Notes: a model not told the origin generated them from the sequence alone. Positions 19,888 to 33,027 are shown, counted from the stretch's first letter. The stretch is DNA of 64,000 bases from Ephemerocybe angulata (GCA_013368325.1 JAACJK010000001.1:2604001-2668000); one strand, 5' to 3'. Program-made: numbers and translations.

Positions 19888-22259
19888 ATGGCACTCTCTA
19901 TAGTCGATAGGATGGCGCCCTTAGCTCAAGTCGCGTTGATCACGGCGGCTACTTGGATCTTCTGGCGCGGACTGCGTCGCTGGCTTGGGAGTAACCCTCT
20001 CGACAACATCCCTGGCCCTCCAAGCCAGTCGTGGCTCGCTGGTAAGCGACAGGAATCCTCTCTGTGCCTTTGTATAATCGATGCTTATCGCTGTTGTCTT
20101 CTAGGTCATTTCGAACAGCTATGGGACGTCAAGAACGGCTGGGGATTCCACCAATCTATCTCGGAGAAATGTGAGTATTACCTTGCTGATCGGTGCTCAC
20201 GTCTGCTAGAATGGCCTGCTGATCGTTCTGCCAGATGGTGGGGTACTGAGGCTCGCTGGGCCTCTTGGAGTGGGTTGCACCTTTCCCCTTCCTTTGAAGC
20301 TCTGGCTCTAATCGGTGGCTCTATCGTTCTGCAGAAAAAGATGCTATATGTCTTCGACCCCAAGGCCTTGCATCAGATCATGGTTAAAGAGCTGTACACA
20401 TTCGAGGAAAGCCCAGGATTCACGATGTATGATAATGCCTTGTTACCGCATAACACCGCACACTAACGCCGTCCGACAACAGTGGTGCTGATATATCCCT
20501 TGGGAAAGGTCTCCTTGCTACCCAGGGAGCCTGGCACAAGAAACAGAGGAAGATGCTGAACCCTGTATTTTCGATTGCCCACATGAAGGGAATGGGTAAG
20601 CAACTCACGCCTCATTACACGACTCTCGAAACACTAATACATCATTTCAATATACAGTCCCAATCTTCTACGACGTCGTTGATAAGTTACGCGACACTTT
20701 TGAGAAGAAGATTGAGAACGGCCCTGTTGAAGTAAAGCCTCCCTCTCTCCCTCTATGCTTCTGCTTATGCCGCATCTTCATACTTTAGATCGATGTGACA
20801 TCCTGGATGGCAAGAACCGCCCTCGAACTCATCGGCCAAAGTGGACTCGGATACTCCTTCGACTCACTCGAAGAAGGAACTGAAGAGCACCCCTACTGCA
20901 ACGCCGCAAAGATGTACATGTACGCTAACCCACCCTTTCTTCAATTCCAACGTCATTCTCATCCTCATATTCGCCACTTCTAGTCCTGTTACCAACAACC
21001 TCATGACCTCGCGCTTCTACCTCCTCCCTCTCATCCACAAACTCAATCTGCCTCCACGCTTCCTGCGATGGCTCGTGGACATCGTGCCTTGGAAGGACCT
21101 CCATGATGCTAGGGACATCGTCGACGTGATGTGGGACACCGCCACCAAGATCGTCGAGAGTAAGAAGCAAGCGATCAGGGAAGGAGACGACTCGATCGCA
21201 AGGCAGGTTGGGAAGGGTAAAGACATCATCAGCATCCTAAGTAAGTCGCGAAACTCTTTTTCTTTGCATCTGGGAGGAAGGAGGCTGATGTTTATCACTG
21301 CTGCCTTATAGTCAAGGCGAACATGCAGGTAGATGAGGCCGAGAGACTTTCGGATGAAGAGGTCCTGGGCCAAGTCGGGTACGCTCACATCTGTTTCTCG
21401 ATACGGGACCCCGGCTAACACTTTGGCGCCCATCCCAGAACTTTGACATTCACGGCAACCGATTCTACATCTTCCGCCCTCTCTCGAATCCTGCATGTCC
21501 TCTGCGAACACGTCGACTGGCAAGACAAGCTTCGCGCAGAAATAAAAGACGCGCAAAAGAAACACGGCGAGCGACTGGACTACGACGTCTTAAACGCCCT
21601 CCCCCTCATGGATGCCGTCTGCCGCGAAACACTCCGCCTATACCCCCCAGTCTCCACCCTCCTCCGAGAGTACGTCCCCCCTCCCTCACTCACCCAACTC
21701 TAACCCTCTCTAACCTCCCCACCTCCCCACTCACTCATATGTAGAACCGTCGCCGACGTAATGCTCCCCTTCTCCAAACCCATCATCGGCGTCGACGGCA
21801 AAGAAATCAGCGAAGTCCTCGTGCCCAAGGGCACCATGATCTTCCCCTCCCTCCTCGGCTCAAACCGCCACCCGGACGTCTGGGGCCCGACGGCGTATGA
21901 GTGGCGCCCCGAGCGGTGGATCGAGGGCCTCCCCGAGAGCGTCTTAAATGCGAAGGTGCCCGGCATCTACTCGCACTTGATGACTTTCATCGGAGGCGGG
22001 CGCGCATGCATCGGGTTCAAGTTCTCGCAGTTAGAGATGAGTGAGTGCCGTTCTCTCCGTCATTTTTCTCTCATCCTCGGTTGCTGATTATTGCTTGATT
22101 TTTGTTGCAGAGGTTGCACTTTGCACATTACTTGGCACGTTCAAGTTTGCGGCACCGAAGGATAAAGAGATTTATTGGCAGATGACTTCACTCGTCACCC
22201 CTACCGTGAATGGGAGTAGCAAGCCTTCGTTGCCCTTGATTGTCAGCAGGGCCGACTAA
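19888..22259 (+). CDS. Cytochrome P450 monooxygenase
   Basis: A membrane-bound haem monooxygenase with about nine introns. The N-terminus MALSIVDRMAPLAQVALITA and following residues form a membrane anchor, then the proline hinge NIPGPPSQSW. Conserved sites in order: C-helix GAWHKKQRKMLNPVF; I-helix TFTATDSTSSALSRIL with the oxygen-binding Thr region; ExxR in RETLRLYPP; the PERW segment; haem loop FIGGGRACIGFKFSQLEM with the Cys ligand. All are intact and introns keep the frame. The sequence resembles the large class of basidiomycete P450s whose substrates are mostly unknown; no gene cluster is visible nearby. A second in-frame ATG at 19912 is possible. Confidence 0.9.
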
Positions 22260-24107
22260 ATCGTGTTCTCCGTCTTTGTGTATCGCTGTAACTCTTCTGT
22301 ATATTATCTCTGCTACACCAGTAGCTCGTGTATCATCTCCTCGTACCCCAATCCCATTTTCTTTTTGTTCTGCTCCCCAGAGTACTGCTCCCTAGCCTAT
22401 CCAGAAGGCATGGACTCCTGAAAGTTCCCCCTTTGCGACCTGTAAGCGTTATGTGCACCGACGCGACCAGCACCATCCACTCAACAAAAAGACCAAACGA
22501 CGTACCACACTCGACCATCCACGCAATCCCCAACAGTCCACATGAGATATTAACATCAATGCATTCCCAAGGCACAAAGTAACGAAACGAACATAAGTAC
22601 TAAATAAAGTGAATCAAGGATGAAAAAGAAAATGCAAGTGGACTGGAGTGATGAAACGAGTTGGCTCGAGCCTCGAGTACATACGTACTTACTCTACGTA
22701 CTTACTCAAGTACTAGTACTCACGATTGACAAGCGGTGGACTTTGTTCGCCGACGCTCCCTTCTCGAGATCGTGGCCGAGGCAGTGGAACGCGATGTACG
22801 GGTGCATAACCGGCCCCCGTAGAGTGAGTGTCTTGGTCACGACCCACAGGTCTTCACGGTTGGCCCGGGTTGGGTGGGTTGGGCGTGCGACGGTGTCCAT
22901 TGTAGGACAAGGGCTGTGACTGCGGGGTGGGAAACGAGCCCTGCAAATTTCAGATCGGCAGGAGTATGGGGTATGGATACAGAGCTGGGCACAGTGAATG
23001 TCGGGGGGACTTGAGCTGTGGTCGCAAGGCATGGAAATTGATTAATCATTGACAGAAGTCAAATGGATCTATCATGAGCGTTTGGTTGGGTGGCTATCAT
23101 ACCTTTTTTTCTCTGCACACTGCGCCACCTTGGTAAGAGTCGGCTGTTGGAGCAGTGTCCGAGAAATCCTACGTACCAGTTACTGAGTCCCAGCTCACCC
23201 AAAGGTACGGTTCGGAATCAAGTGCGCTGTACGAGGAACCAACCGTTCAGGTATACACGCCGATGGCGTCATGGAATTTCAAGTTGTGATAATGAACGTC
23301 AAAAGCAGGGGAACCCAAGGACCCAGAGCCGCAAGAGAACGTAAGATGGAGAACGACATGCACGACTGAGAAGCATCCTGCGATCCAGCTCCTGGTATAT
23401 GGCTCCGACCATATGGCTCCGACCAGGGCACATAATGTAATGTGAATGGTGGTGTGCAAGGCTGTGGCATTTCGACCAGTAAAATCCATGTGAGCTGCAA
23501 GCAAAGGGATACAAATGGCAGTTCAAATTTAGGAGATCTGACCGGGGAGTGGGAGTGAGCGCGGGCGCCTATGTAGAGGAAGTTCCTAAAGTGGAGGGTG
23601 TCATTGGCAGATCGGAGAGATTCATGGAGGCAGAGGTCATAGGTGGGTCTGGGAGATTTTCAGCTCTAAAGCGGAGACCAAGTGCCGGTACTCTAGGCAC
23701 CCTCCGAAAAGGATGGTCAGTCGCTCATAGGAGTGGTTGTCACGAAGGAAACGCCAACGAAATGGCATTGTTCATGGATCATTGACCAGTATCGATCTGC
23801 AAGAGGGACATTAAATGGAGCGAGTTGCTTGGATACCATATGTCTCCTTAATTGCGCAGTGGTGCAGTGGTGCTTGGGGAAGTAACGAGAATCTTAGACT
23901 GAGTGCAACGGCCTTGGTTTCCGGAGCCCCAAACGGCTTATGGCAGTACACTTCAGATAAAGACCTCGTACAGGCGGAACCGACCCACCATTTCCGATTG
24001 TCGTAAATCCGAGATGCGAGGGCTGGACTAAGGGAGGCGGAGAGGGGGCTAGAGAGGATGTTACGAGAGATTCTAACGACAAGATCTCCCCCCTTGAAAG
24101 TGAAAGT
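22260..24107. other. Gene-poor region
   Basis: About 1.85 kb with no recognisable gene on either strand. At about 22679-22722 there is a short tract rich in TACGTACTTACT repeats. Several overlapping open frames near 22.7-23.0 and 23.8-24.3 kb have no domain and look like chance. Confidence 0.4.
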
Positions 24108-24120
24108 AAGGTACTGGAGC

Positions 24121-24963
24121 TGGGGGCGCGGTGGCTCAGTGGGAACCACCGCGACTGCCTGCCACTGCACACCCCCCGGCAGGCACCCGGCCTCTTTCGC
24201 CCAGGCCTCAAGATCGACCCCACGAGCTCCTGGGTTTTTGCGCCACATATCTTCTCTTTTCGCCCACTCCCGACGGTTCACCCAACGTTACAGCAATATC
24301 AGTCACCTTTCACACCTCGCCTAGGCCACCTGCGCTCTGCCGACTACCCGATTCGGCAACCCATCAAACTTCGGCAACAGCTTTGGTCACCGCGGTTCCA
24401 GTCCCACGGCCCTAGGACCGACGTGGTCCGGGTTGTGCGGTAGCGACTGCCACCGAGAACGTGGGCCAGCACGAGAGTATTTCCGGCCAGGGATTGGGAC
24501 CCCATATGGTCAGCCCGGGGGTGTAAGATGGCAGAGGGGTTGCGCGCAGAACGAGTACCTGTTAGGGAAGGTGGGGCACTGTGCTCCGAATGGATGGCTT
24601 TGTCAGCCTGGGCAGGAGTTGGGGGTTACGAAACAGGAAGGAGGCGGAGACAGGAGACCGAAGGCAGGAGAAGGAGACCGATTGCGCCGAGAAACGTTGA
24701 ACCAGATTGATCACACCCACCTATTATCTCCCTGGACCGCCGCTAACAACCAGTATATTCGTAAATTGTAGTATATCTGGTACATAGTCTTGCCATCTGA
24801 TCTGATCAGCCGGGGCACGAGAGATAGCATGGCCGCATCCGACCATGCCGCGATATGGACTCTTAGCCCAAATAGGGGCACATTATGATATAACGCTTAC
24901 ATACGATACATGTACACTAGACACAGTCCAACATGGGGTTCTCCCCGTGGACTTTAAGCGAGG

Positions 24964-24997
<34 letters not shown>
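24121..24997 (+). mobile_element. Poly(A)-tailed retroposon (SINE-like) with 13 bp target duplication
   Basis: AAGGTACTGGAGC occurs at 24108-24120 and again at 24998-25010. Between the copies lie about 850 bp ending in an uninterrupted run of 31 A (24969-24999, sharing its last bases with the duplication). These are the marks of target-primed reverse transcription. Near the 5' end, TGGCTCAGTGGG (24132-24143) fits the Pol III A box, and GATCGACCC (24212-24220) fits a B box, suggesting a tRNA-derived head. A run of five T at 24235-24239 could stop Pol III, so the whole unit may be a Pol II transcript instead. No long open frame or reverse transcriptase is inside, so it needed a LINE partner. 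Confidence 0.7.
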
Positions 24998-25001
<4 letters not shown>

Positions 25002-25010
25002 TACTGGAGC

Positions 25011-27547
25011 CGGTTTCGACCTGGTGAGCGATCCAGGACGGTTCAGGGGACCCGGTGTCTCGACCAAGCGCCAATTATCGTGGTGGACACGCCAGAGGAT
25101 TGAAAGATGACCATTGAGATCCAATGTTGCAGCCAGAACCAAGGACAGAGGCTAACGGAAACGATGGCTGACAGCGGTGGATGTTGGGCCCGGGCCCCGA
25201 GAAGACCAGCGATACGAGATAATCGCGCTTGAAGGTGTGCAGTGAGAAGGACGAGGGGCTAGTTGGGACGCTGTGAGACGGTATTCGTGATATGGAGCCT
25301 GGAAGTGGAGGCAAAGGATACCGGAGGTTGTCGATTATCAGTGGCGTAAGACGGGGAACTCGAGACTCGAGCACATCCAGCCGTACTTCTTACTAGTGGG
25401 CTCGGGGTGACTTCATTGTCCGTCCTAAAATTGGGTAGAAGTCAAGGGTACATACAATCCGTAGAGCGCTGAGAGAAAACTCACTAAGACGATACAGCCT
25501 TCGCAATTACCTTATCGAAATATCCGTTGCCAAAGTACGTTACTGCCCCGGCCTCGGAGTCAGCCCGCGCTCTTGGAAGCTGGAACACAGAAAGAGACTC
25601 TTACGCTATGCAGCTAGGCGGTGGCAGATGGAGCATCAGAGAGGAAGTGTAGATGGTTACGGAATATTCCCTCCTCCTCAGTCACCTTCGCCGTCCACGA
25701 GATGAAGAGAAAATAGTTGCAGATTAGGCAATATGTAAAGAGTCAACCCCAGACCCTGGCAGATGGTGGTGGGCAAGTGGATTACTTACTTTGGAGGGAG
25801 TTATGTCATGTAACGGCGCATGTTGACAGTGAGAGAGCTAAGCCGAACAATTCTCTGCGCTTCATCGCACCTCAGAGTCCTTTCTCACTGTTAGTTTCCG
25901 GGAATAGGCCTCAGCCCTCAGGCCTCAGGCCTCCAGAACAGATCGTATACAACCGATTTCTTTGGATTATCTTGAGAGTTTCAGCGTTTCAATTAATATT
26001 TCAATTTCAACCAGAAGAGGCTACAAGCCATAGATATGCAGTCCTGGGTTGTTAGCTGCACATGGCAAGCGCAGGGGCGATATCCATGTCAGAAAGGGGG
26101 GGGTCGACCGCAAAAAGCAACAGAGGCACCCAGCGATCACTTTGCTTGCAGATATCGGGGCGTCCCTCAGGAGGCTGATTTCAGATAGTGACTCCGAGTT
26201 CCAGAGAGGGTGTGGTCAATTGAGGAATGCTGCATACAGGACCGCCGTCGTTGATCGGGTGTAGACTGTGAGCCTCCTTCTGTCCACTGTCGACAGTTAC
26301 GGGTTCCAACGAAACTTCAGAACATTCGGGAGGCAAGAAAGACCGAGCTGGGCCCTCGTCGTTCTCAGTGGCATAGATATCTCGGAGACAAGTCAGACAA
26401 GGTGCAATGCTCTCTTGAGGTCGTTCCTAGCGGTTACCGGTAAGTTGAAAGTCGTAGAGCAACAAGTCGACATCATGCGCCCCTCATGACCACCTTGTTT
26501 GGCTGTGTTGATTTCCTTTCATTGAGCTGAGGGCGCGCCCCGTCCCGCTTCCCATCTTTGCAACCGCCGCCATGATCCCTTTCCATGCTTCTACCGGCAA
26601 CTTCTAACTCGCTACTCTGGTCCTATCCGGTCCTCTTGGTTCTATGCATTACTTCTACTCGGTTGAACATTCCAGGATGCGTATTTGTAGCATGGCTATA
26701 AAGTTTTTGGCGACCTGCCCGGCCGGTCTAGTATCTCGGTTGCTTGGAAGGTTCAGGATGCAGCTGTGTTGGAAAACACCACAAACCATAACTTGAAGGC
26801 CGATTGGCGACGAGTTTGCTCTTGGCACCTCTTCATATTGTTCATGTGGTTCTGGCTGGTTCCGCCTCCGATCCGTACTGGATGCTTCGACGAAAAACAT
26901 CCCAGTCGTTAGGCACCGTTTGCCTTTCATCAACCTTTTCAAATTCTCATCGCTTTTCAAACCGAGTCGAATGCATTCCCATGGCCACTGCCATGCACAC
27001 TGGGGGTGGTTAGTGCGGGGTTGGGCCACAAGAATATACCCCATTGTTTCCCCGGTTGTATGTCCGCCTGCGAAGACTCAAGAGAGGCGAAAAGGTAGCA
27101 AAAGGTGCGAAGTTACCCCGAAGGCTCCAAGCTGATGTTCCCTCACGTTGCGGGGGTGCCTGCTTCGTATACAGGGCACAGGATCACATTTGTTGCATTG
27201 GCTTGAGAAGCCTTCACAGGCTTTCTCCGTATGTGATCCCATAACGGCACCGATGTCTTGAGATGTGCATGAACGCATCGCCAGATCTTGGTCGAGCGCA
27301 CTTCAGCCCCTTTTACAACCCGCTGACCCTAAATGGTTGCCAGACGATTCAGTGGCTTGATCTGACCCATTATAGATTCGCTCATTCCGCCCTCTTAACC
27401 CAAAGATATTTTAAATCCCGGGGGGCAACGTGTTAGCTGCGAACTTCCCTTTCCCACTTCCCCGCAGAGTCACTCCGACGCCCCGCAAAGCAGCTTCCCC
27501 GCCGCCTTTCACCTGTACCTCACGGTAGTTGATGAAGCTTACCCGTC
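25011..27547. other. Gene-poor region upstream of the MFS gene
   Basis: About 2.5 kb without a recognisable gene, RNA or element. Short frames occur on both strands without domains. The last few hundred bases are the promoter and leader of the transporter gene. Confidence 0.4.
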
Positions 27548-30105
27548 ATGGCTGCTCGTGAAAAGCCCGAATTCTCCATCGCAGACTTTCTTGACAATGG
27601 GCGGTGGTGGAGGAATCGGGGTGAGTGTCTCCGCTTCCGCTTTGCAACTGGCGTCTCATTCGTCTGGAATCTAGGCCTGGTGCTGCTCAACATCGCCTTG
27701 GTCATCCCCCTTATGTCGTCCGTCGTGAACGGCCTGGATTCGTCGCTAGTCAATGGTACGCGACCTAGTGCTCATTCTTAGACATCCCCTCATATGACAG
27801 CATAGGGCTTCAAATCCTACCGGAATGGCAGAAATACTTTAATAACCCAAGAGGGAAACTGTTAGGTGAGTCGAAACTAAAACCACTGTGGTCACCGTCT
27901 CATAGTATTACCACTCAGGTGTCATTAACTCAGCCCAATTCCTTGGTAATCTTTGCGTAAGTTCCCGGACGACACCAAGCTTTCAAGTTTGTGCTCAGGC
28001 TCAGCATGCGTTCACAGGGACTGCCTTTCTCCCCACTCATATCAGACCACCTCGGTCGCCGGGCGGCCCTCTTCATCGGTGGTCTGATTATGCTGGCTGG
28101 TGTTGCAATCCAGTCAACTTCGTGGAATGTGTCTATGCTCATTGGCGCCCGTGTTACAAGTAGGTCCAAATATTTTGTTCACAGTTGGTCTTGTCACTTA
28201 CCAGCCTGTAGTCGGTCTCGGTTTATCGTTTTGCTCAAATGCCGCACCTTTACTCCTCATCGAGCTTGCATATCCAACACATGTACGCTCAGTCTATCGT
28301 GGGTGTAGGACGGGGAATCTGATCTGGAGTTGTGATAGCGCGGAAAAATAACGTCCATATACAACTCTGCCTGGTACTTCGGTAGCATTATTTCAGCCTG
28401 GGTAAGAAGTCACATCTACGGTATATTCCCTTGTTCAGCGGCTTACGACCTCCTATAGGTGTGCTATGGTGCGTACGAGCACGCCGAAGGAAGTCAGTGG
28501 TCCTGGCGCATCCCGACCATTGTTCAGGCTTTCTTGCCTATCGTCCAGGTCGTCTCTATATGGTAGGCTAAATTGCGCTCGACCTTCACAGATTGCTTAT
28601 CAGGCTGTTAGGTTTGTCCCGGAGAGTCCACGCTGGCTTGTTTCAAAAGGATTGGTGAGTTCTATCAACCGCATGATCCATCTCCTCCTTAATCCCAACG
28701 ATCCAAACAGGAGGGAAGAGCGGCGCAGATCCTCGCCAAGTTTCATGCCAACAATGGCGACGAGCGGGACCCCCTCGTTGTTTTTGAGATGGCCCAGATC
28801 CGCCATGCCATCAGGCTCGAAGAAAAGGTCAACAAATCGACGACATATTTGTCCCTTTTCTCGACGCCGGGCAACAGGAAACGTATGATGCTTATCATGG
28901 CTATCGCTGTTTTCTCGCAGTGGAGGTATGGATTCTCCTTCTCTTCTGTGAGCTTATCTCATGGAGCCTACAGCGGGAATGGTCTTGTCTCGTACTACAT
29001 CAACATTATTCTCGATGGTGTGGGCGTAACGGGCACCCAGCAAAAGGTGTTTATCTCGAATGTTTGGCCTTCCATTGCTAATTACTAACTAGTAACTGCT
29101 TTATTTCAAATAGGCGGCGATCAACGGAGGACTCCAGGTAGGCTCCGCCCCTCTATACAGGTTTTGAGACTTTTAAACTAACATCGCTTTCCCAAGATCT
29201 ACAACTTTTTCGTCGCTATGGGCGCGTCTTTCTTGATCGATTGGCTCGGTCGTAGGACCCTGTTCATAATCTCGAATAGCGGCATGTTGGCAAGTAAGTT
29301 ATCCTCCCTCTTCTGCCTACGTCAGCCGATTGACGGTCCCCCAGCGTTTACCGCCTGGACAATCACCGTTGCATTGTATAACACACAGAATATCGCGGCA
29401 GCTGCCAAAGGTGAAGCGGCCCCTTCAAACCACCGTTTTGCATTACTTAACCATTCGGTTCCACAGCTACCGTTCCGTTAATCTTCATCTTTTATCTTTT
29501 CTACGACATCGCCTACACTCCTTTGATTGTTACGTATTCTCTCGAGATTCTGCCTTTTCGAGTTCGAGCCAAAGGGTTCGCAGTGATGGTACGTAGAGCC
29601 ATGTTTCCTCGCGAAACCTTCATACTAATCATCACCCCTTTAGAATATAACTATCATGGCGACAGTTGCCTTCAATCAGTTTGTCAACCCATGGGCGCTT
29701 GAGGCTATCAAGTGGAAGTATTACATCGTCTATGCTGCCTGGCTGGTATTCGAACTCGTTTTTGTGCTATTGTTCATCGTCGAAACCAAAGGTGCGGCAT
29801 ATCGTTTATCTTGCGTGGCACTGGTATATTAACCAACATCCCCAGGCCGTACGCTGGAAGAGACGTCGGCAATGTTTGATGGTGAAGACATGGAGCGCGA
29901 TCTTGCCATGGCAGGTGGCAATGCCGCGAGCACGTCGATAAGGGTGCGGCGAGGTGCAGACGAGGAGGACCGGGTGGTGTTCCCAATACGAAGAAAAACC
30001 TATCAAAGACCAGAACCGGCTGGACAGCTACAAGTGTTCGAGATGGACAAGCGGCACTCCGATAGCACAGGCTCGACACGACACGACACATTCCTTGCCA
30101 TTTAA
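27548..30105 (+). CDS. MFS sugar transporter-like protein
   Basis: A twelve-helix transporter of the sugar porter family, split by about a dozen introns. Family marks in order: SSVVNGLDSSLVNG in helix 1, ISDHLGRRAALFIGG between helices 2 and 3, VPESPRWLVSKG after helix 6, SGNGLVSYYINIIL in helix 7, DWLGRRTLFI between helices 8 and 9, and VETKGRTLEET at the end of helix 12. A long hydrophilic tail ends in DTFLAI. Introns around 28158-28210 and 28280-28347 keep the frame (GARVTIGLGLSF, YPTHRGKITSIYNSAW). The closest type by eye is the fungal hexose/lactose permease-like group; the substrate is not known. It is convergent with the alpha-amylase gene, which suggests, but does not prove, use of sugars from glucan breakdown. 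Confidence 0.87.
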
Positions 30106-30399
30106 CTCTAATGTATCTTTATTTTTTGTATTACAACTGTATCGAGCACCAGGGGTTGTCATTTCGGAAATTGTTGTTACCACTCTTAGGTCACTGTATT
30201 TTGCTCTGTTTCATTAGGCTCTCCGGGGTATACATAATATCACATTGCTCAAATAACGGAAGGGCAGCATTCGTACAGGGTCGCAGGATCGACACCGCGT
30301 CGTGCTTAATTCAATAGAGGACACATATTGAATACATTTCGCCCTGAGCGATCATTAAATGTCGAACCCGTGGAAATGTGCAGTCTTTACGATGGTCCG

Positions 30400-33027
30400 C
30401 TAGACCTTGACCCAAACTTGAACAGAATTCGCGAAGCAAAAGAAGGAACCCCATCCTTGTGCATCGATAGCCACTTTTCCTTCTTGCGTCATGAGACTCC
30501 GATACGAAGATCCACCATTAGCCTGTTTCTACGTCAGACCAAGCTTGCCCTGAACAAAGGCAAACGTACCAGTCCGACGTTCATGCGCACTTCGTGTTTG
30601 AATGTAGCCGGTCTGTTCGGTAAGACGAGCTCGGTCAGTGGCGCCCATTTGAAGTATGGACCATGTGGTGAAAACATACCCAGACTTGTTACTCAATACT
30701 ACTGCGCAGCCAGGGTGGCTGCGGTCGCCCTTGCGGACGAACCCAATACAGTTTTTCTCGGAGAAATAATCCTGTTGTGGGCCATAGGCATAGTATTTCC
30801 GAGCTTCCACCAGGATCCTCAAGTTCTTGGCGGTGCGCTCGCTATAACCCTCCCGATTCGGGTAGAGGTCACCGTAGAAGACACACCTAACAGCCGTACA
30901 GTGGTCCCGGTCAGTATAATCACGGGGGTATGTATAGTGTACTGACGGGTAGCCTGAAGCTCGGAGTAATATCAGTGCGTACGCTTGTGTCTTGAAGTTT
31001 TCGCTAACCTAAGTGTGAGCGTGAGTAGGTGTTGCATTTATTGGTCCACTTTCTCGCGACGTACCCAACTCTCAAGACTTTGGCCTACCACCTAGATGAA
31101 AATAAATCGGCGCTCACTATCTTGCATCCAGTGACAATCGAGCAATTCCCAACTCACTGTGCTGCGGAGAATAAGAGGTTCGCTCGTTATATTACCAAGA
31201 ATGCGACAATATCGTACTCACTCATGATTGTCCACGAACGTCACCGCGTCGCCTGGTTGCAGCCCAACAACTGTTTTCTTAAATATTTGACGCAGATCAA
31301 ATGAATCGCTTTGGCGACTCGCAAGGTGGAAGTTATGATGAAGAGGCACATCGAAGAACGAGGTCTTTGAACGGAATTAGCCTTGATTCGCCCTTGAAAT
31401 CAAGAAAGGTACGCACTTCGCCACGGAAGAAGCGGAGATAGGGAATTACTTTATCAAGACTGAGAGTCTATCAGTATCCAACACACCCATAGTCAACTTT
31501 GATCAGCCACTGACTCTGCAGACCAATATTCCGCTAGGAAAACACATTGGATTTAGCATACCATACGATGCAAGGATTTCAATACTCACCGACGCAGAAC
31601 ATTTTGTCGTTGCCCGTCCGTTTCCTTACATGCTGAATCTAGTGCCCCAAGTCGGTGAGTCGTCTAGTCAAGCAGAACAGAATCTTCACAGACCCATGAA
31701 AGAAGAAATTTCCTGTCAAAATGCTTGATTGCGTCAAGTCGAAATCCTGCTGCCCCCGTCGTCTAGTGTAACGTCGGACATAAGCGTGATGAAGCAAGGT
31801 GATAGAGGTTGCCCGCACCCCTAGGATCCAATTTCCCCATTTCAAAAGGTCTTCCTGGACTGCTGGGTGACTGTGATCGATCTGGATGCCTAGTCTTAGA
31901 GCCTTTCCCATGTCACTATCGACGAAGCTGATATAACACCTACATCCACACCGAGAAGAAAGTCGTAATTTCCCAGCTCAGTATCGACATTACGAGACCA
32001 GCCCTTATGGCCAGGCTCGACTATACGATATATTGCCTTTGTTTGTGTCTTCTGATCCCAGTCTACACCTATTTTCAGACGGTTAATTTGAAGGATACAG
32101 CAAGTCAATCAGGGTATTACCTGAGAAGTGGTCTTTGGTCCAGCGGAATGAGCTGTACTAAAAGAACAGTGAATACGCCCGCGTTACACAGATGAGATCT
32201 CCCTACCTTTCCATTTCTAGTCGGATAGTCGAACGCCGTCCATCCCTAAAGGACGGTTAGCGGTTATGCGTTTAGGGCAATACAGAATGATAATGAGATG
32301 CTTACGTCTATCAGCCGCGGTGGTCCATCGTCCTTCAATCTATTGTCAGGATTCGATGGCACGGCCATGAAGGTTTCATGTCGATCAGCGCCGAGTTTAT
32401 GCTGAGAGCGTACGAAGCTGTAAGAAGGAGACTGAAGACAACGGCTGGGCAAATCGAGCACTTACATTAAGAACGGCGTCTATCAGGATATCAATTCCGT
32501 GTCGGCGAGCAGCGCTGCAAGCGGAAAGAAGCTCCTCCCGGGTACCCCAGCGCGTCCGAATGTGGCCTTTGTGCTCAAATTCGCCCAAGTCCCACTGGGG
32601 GGAGTTAGAGAACACGTTCGCACTAGGTTACGAGGGGACAGACCAAGTCATAGGCATCATAGCCACGCCCATCCTATGGTCATATAGTTAGACAATGAGA
32701 TGATGCCAAACCTATTGAGCTTACAAGCTCTGCCGCTTTATTAGGGGGTGGGAGCCAAATCTGGGTGTAGCCCTGTTCCGCGAGGTTTGGGATCTCTTCT
32801 TCGAGATGCTTCCACCAGCTTAAACTCTCGTGGAGACAGTCCCAAGTGAAGAACTGGATCTACAAGCGCCCACAATGAGCTATAATTCCCATTCCATGAC
32901 ATTCTCCACACACCATGAGCGGATTCGCTGGCGAGTCATCTGGCCGGAGTTGCATGCGTTCCAAGGGTGGTGGGACAGTGCGTTTGATAAAGACGGTCTC
33001 GAGCCAGAATCTAAAGTCATCGAACAT
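30400..33027 (-). CDS. GH13 alpha-amylase, bacterial-type intracellular
   Basis: Hydrolyses alpha-1,4-glucans. The start is the ATG at 33027 (MFDDFRFWLETVFIKR); no signal peptide is visible, so it is probably cytosolic. More than a dozen short introns. Motifs in order: MIQFFTWDCLHE, GYTQIWLPPPNKAAEL, GRGYDAYDLWDLGEFEHKGH, DILIDAVLNHKLGADRHE, GFRLDAIKHFD (nucleophile Asp), MFCVAEYW (acid/base Glu), TFVDNHDT (third catalytic Asp), CVFYGDLY, and a C-terminal domain ending ANSVQVWVKV. The layout matches the amylases related to maltohexaose-forming bacterial enzymes. The HDT codons need a 4-nt exon at 31158-31161 between introns 31162-31221 and 31092-31157; both have good splice sites and phases match. 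All catalytic residues are present. Confidence 0.88.

Noticed and set aside
23811..24281. A 156-codon minus-strand open frame
   Set aside because: It crosses the 5' border of the retroposon, so it joins unrelated DNA; no domain is seen.
24131..24771. Open frames inside the retroposon as a possible encoded protein
   Set aside because: They overlap in different frames, lack any reverse transcriptase or other domain, and are Pro/Thr/Arg-rich in the way GC-rich non-coding DNA is.
24969..24999. The 31 A run as a simple assembly artefact or microsatellite
   Set aside because: Matching 13 bp duplications on both sides of the unit explain it as a retroposon tail; the exact A count may still be inaccurate.
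30328..30945. A 205-codon + strand open frame
   Set aside because: It is antisense to the C-terminal exons of the alpha-amylase and has no domain.
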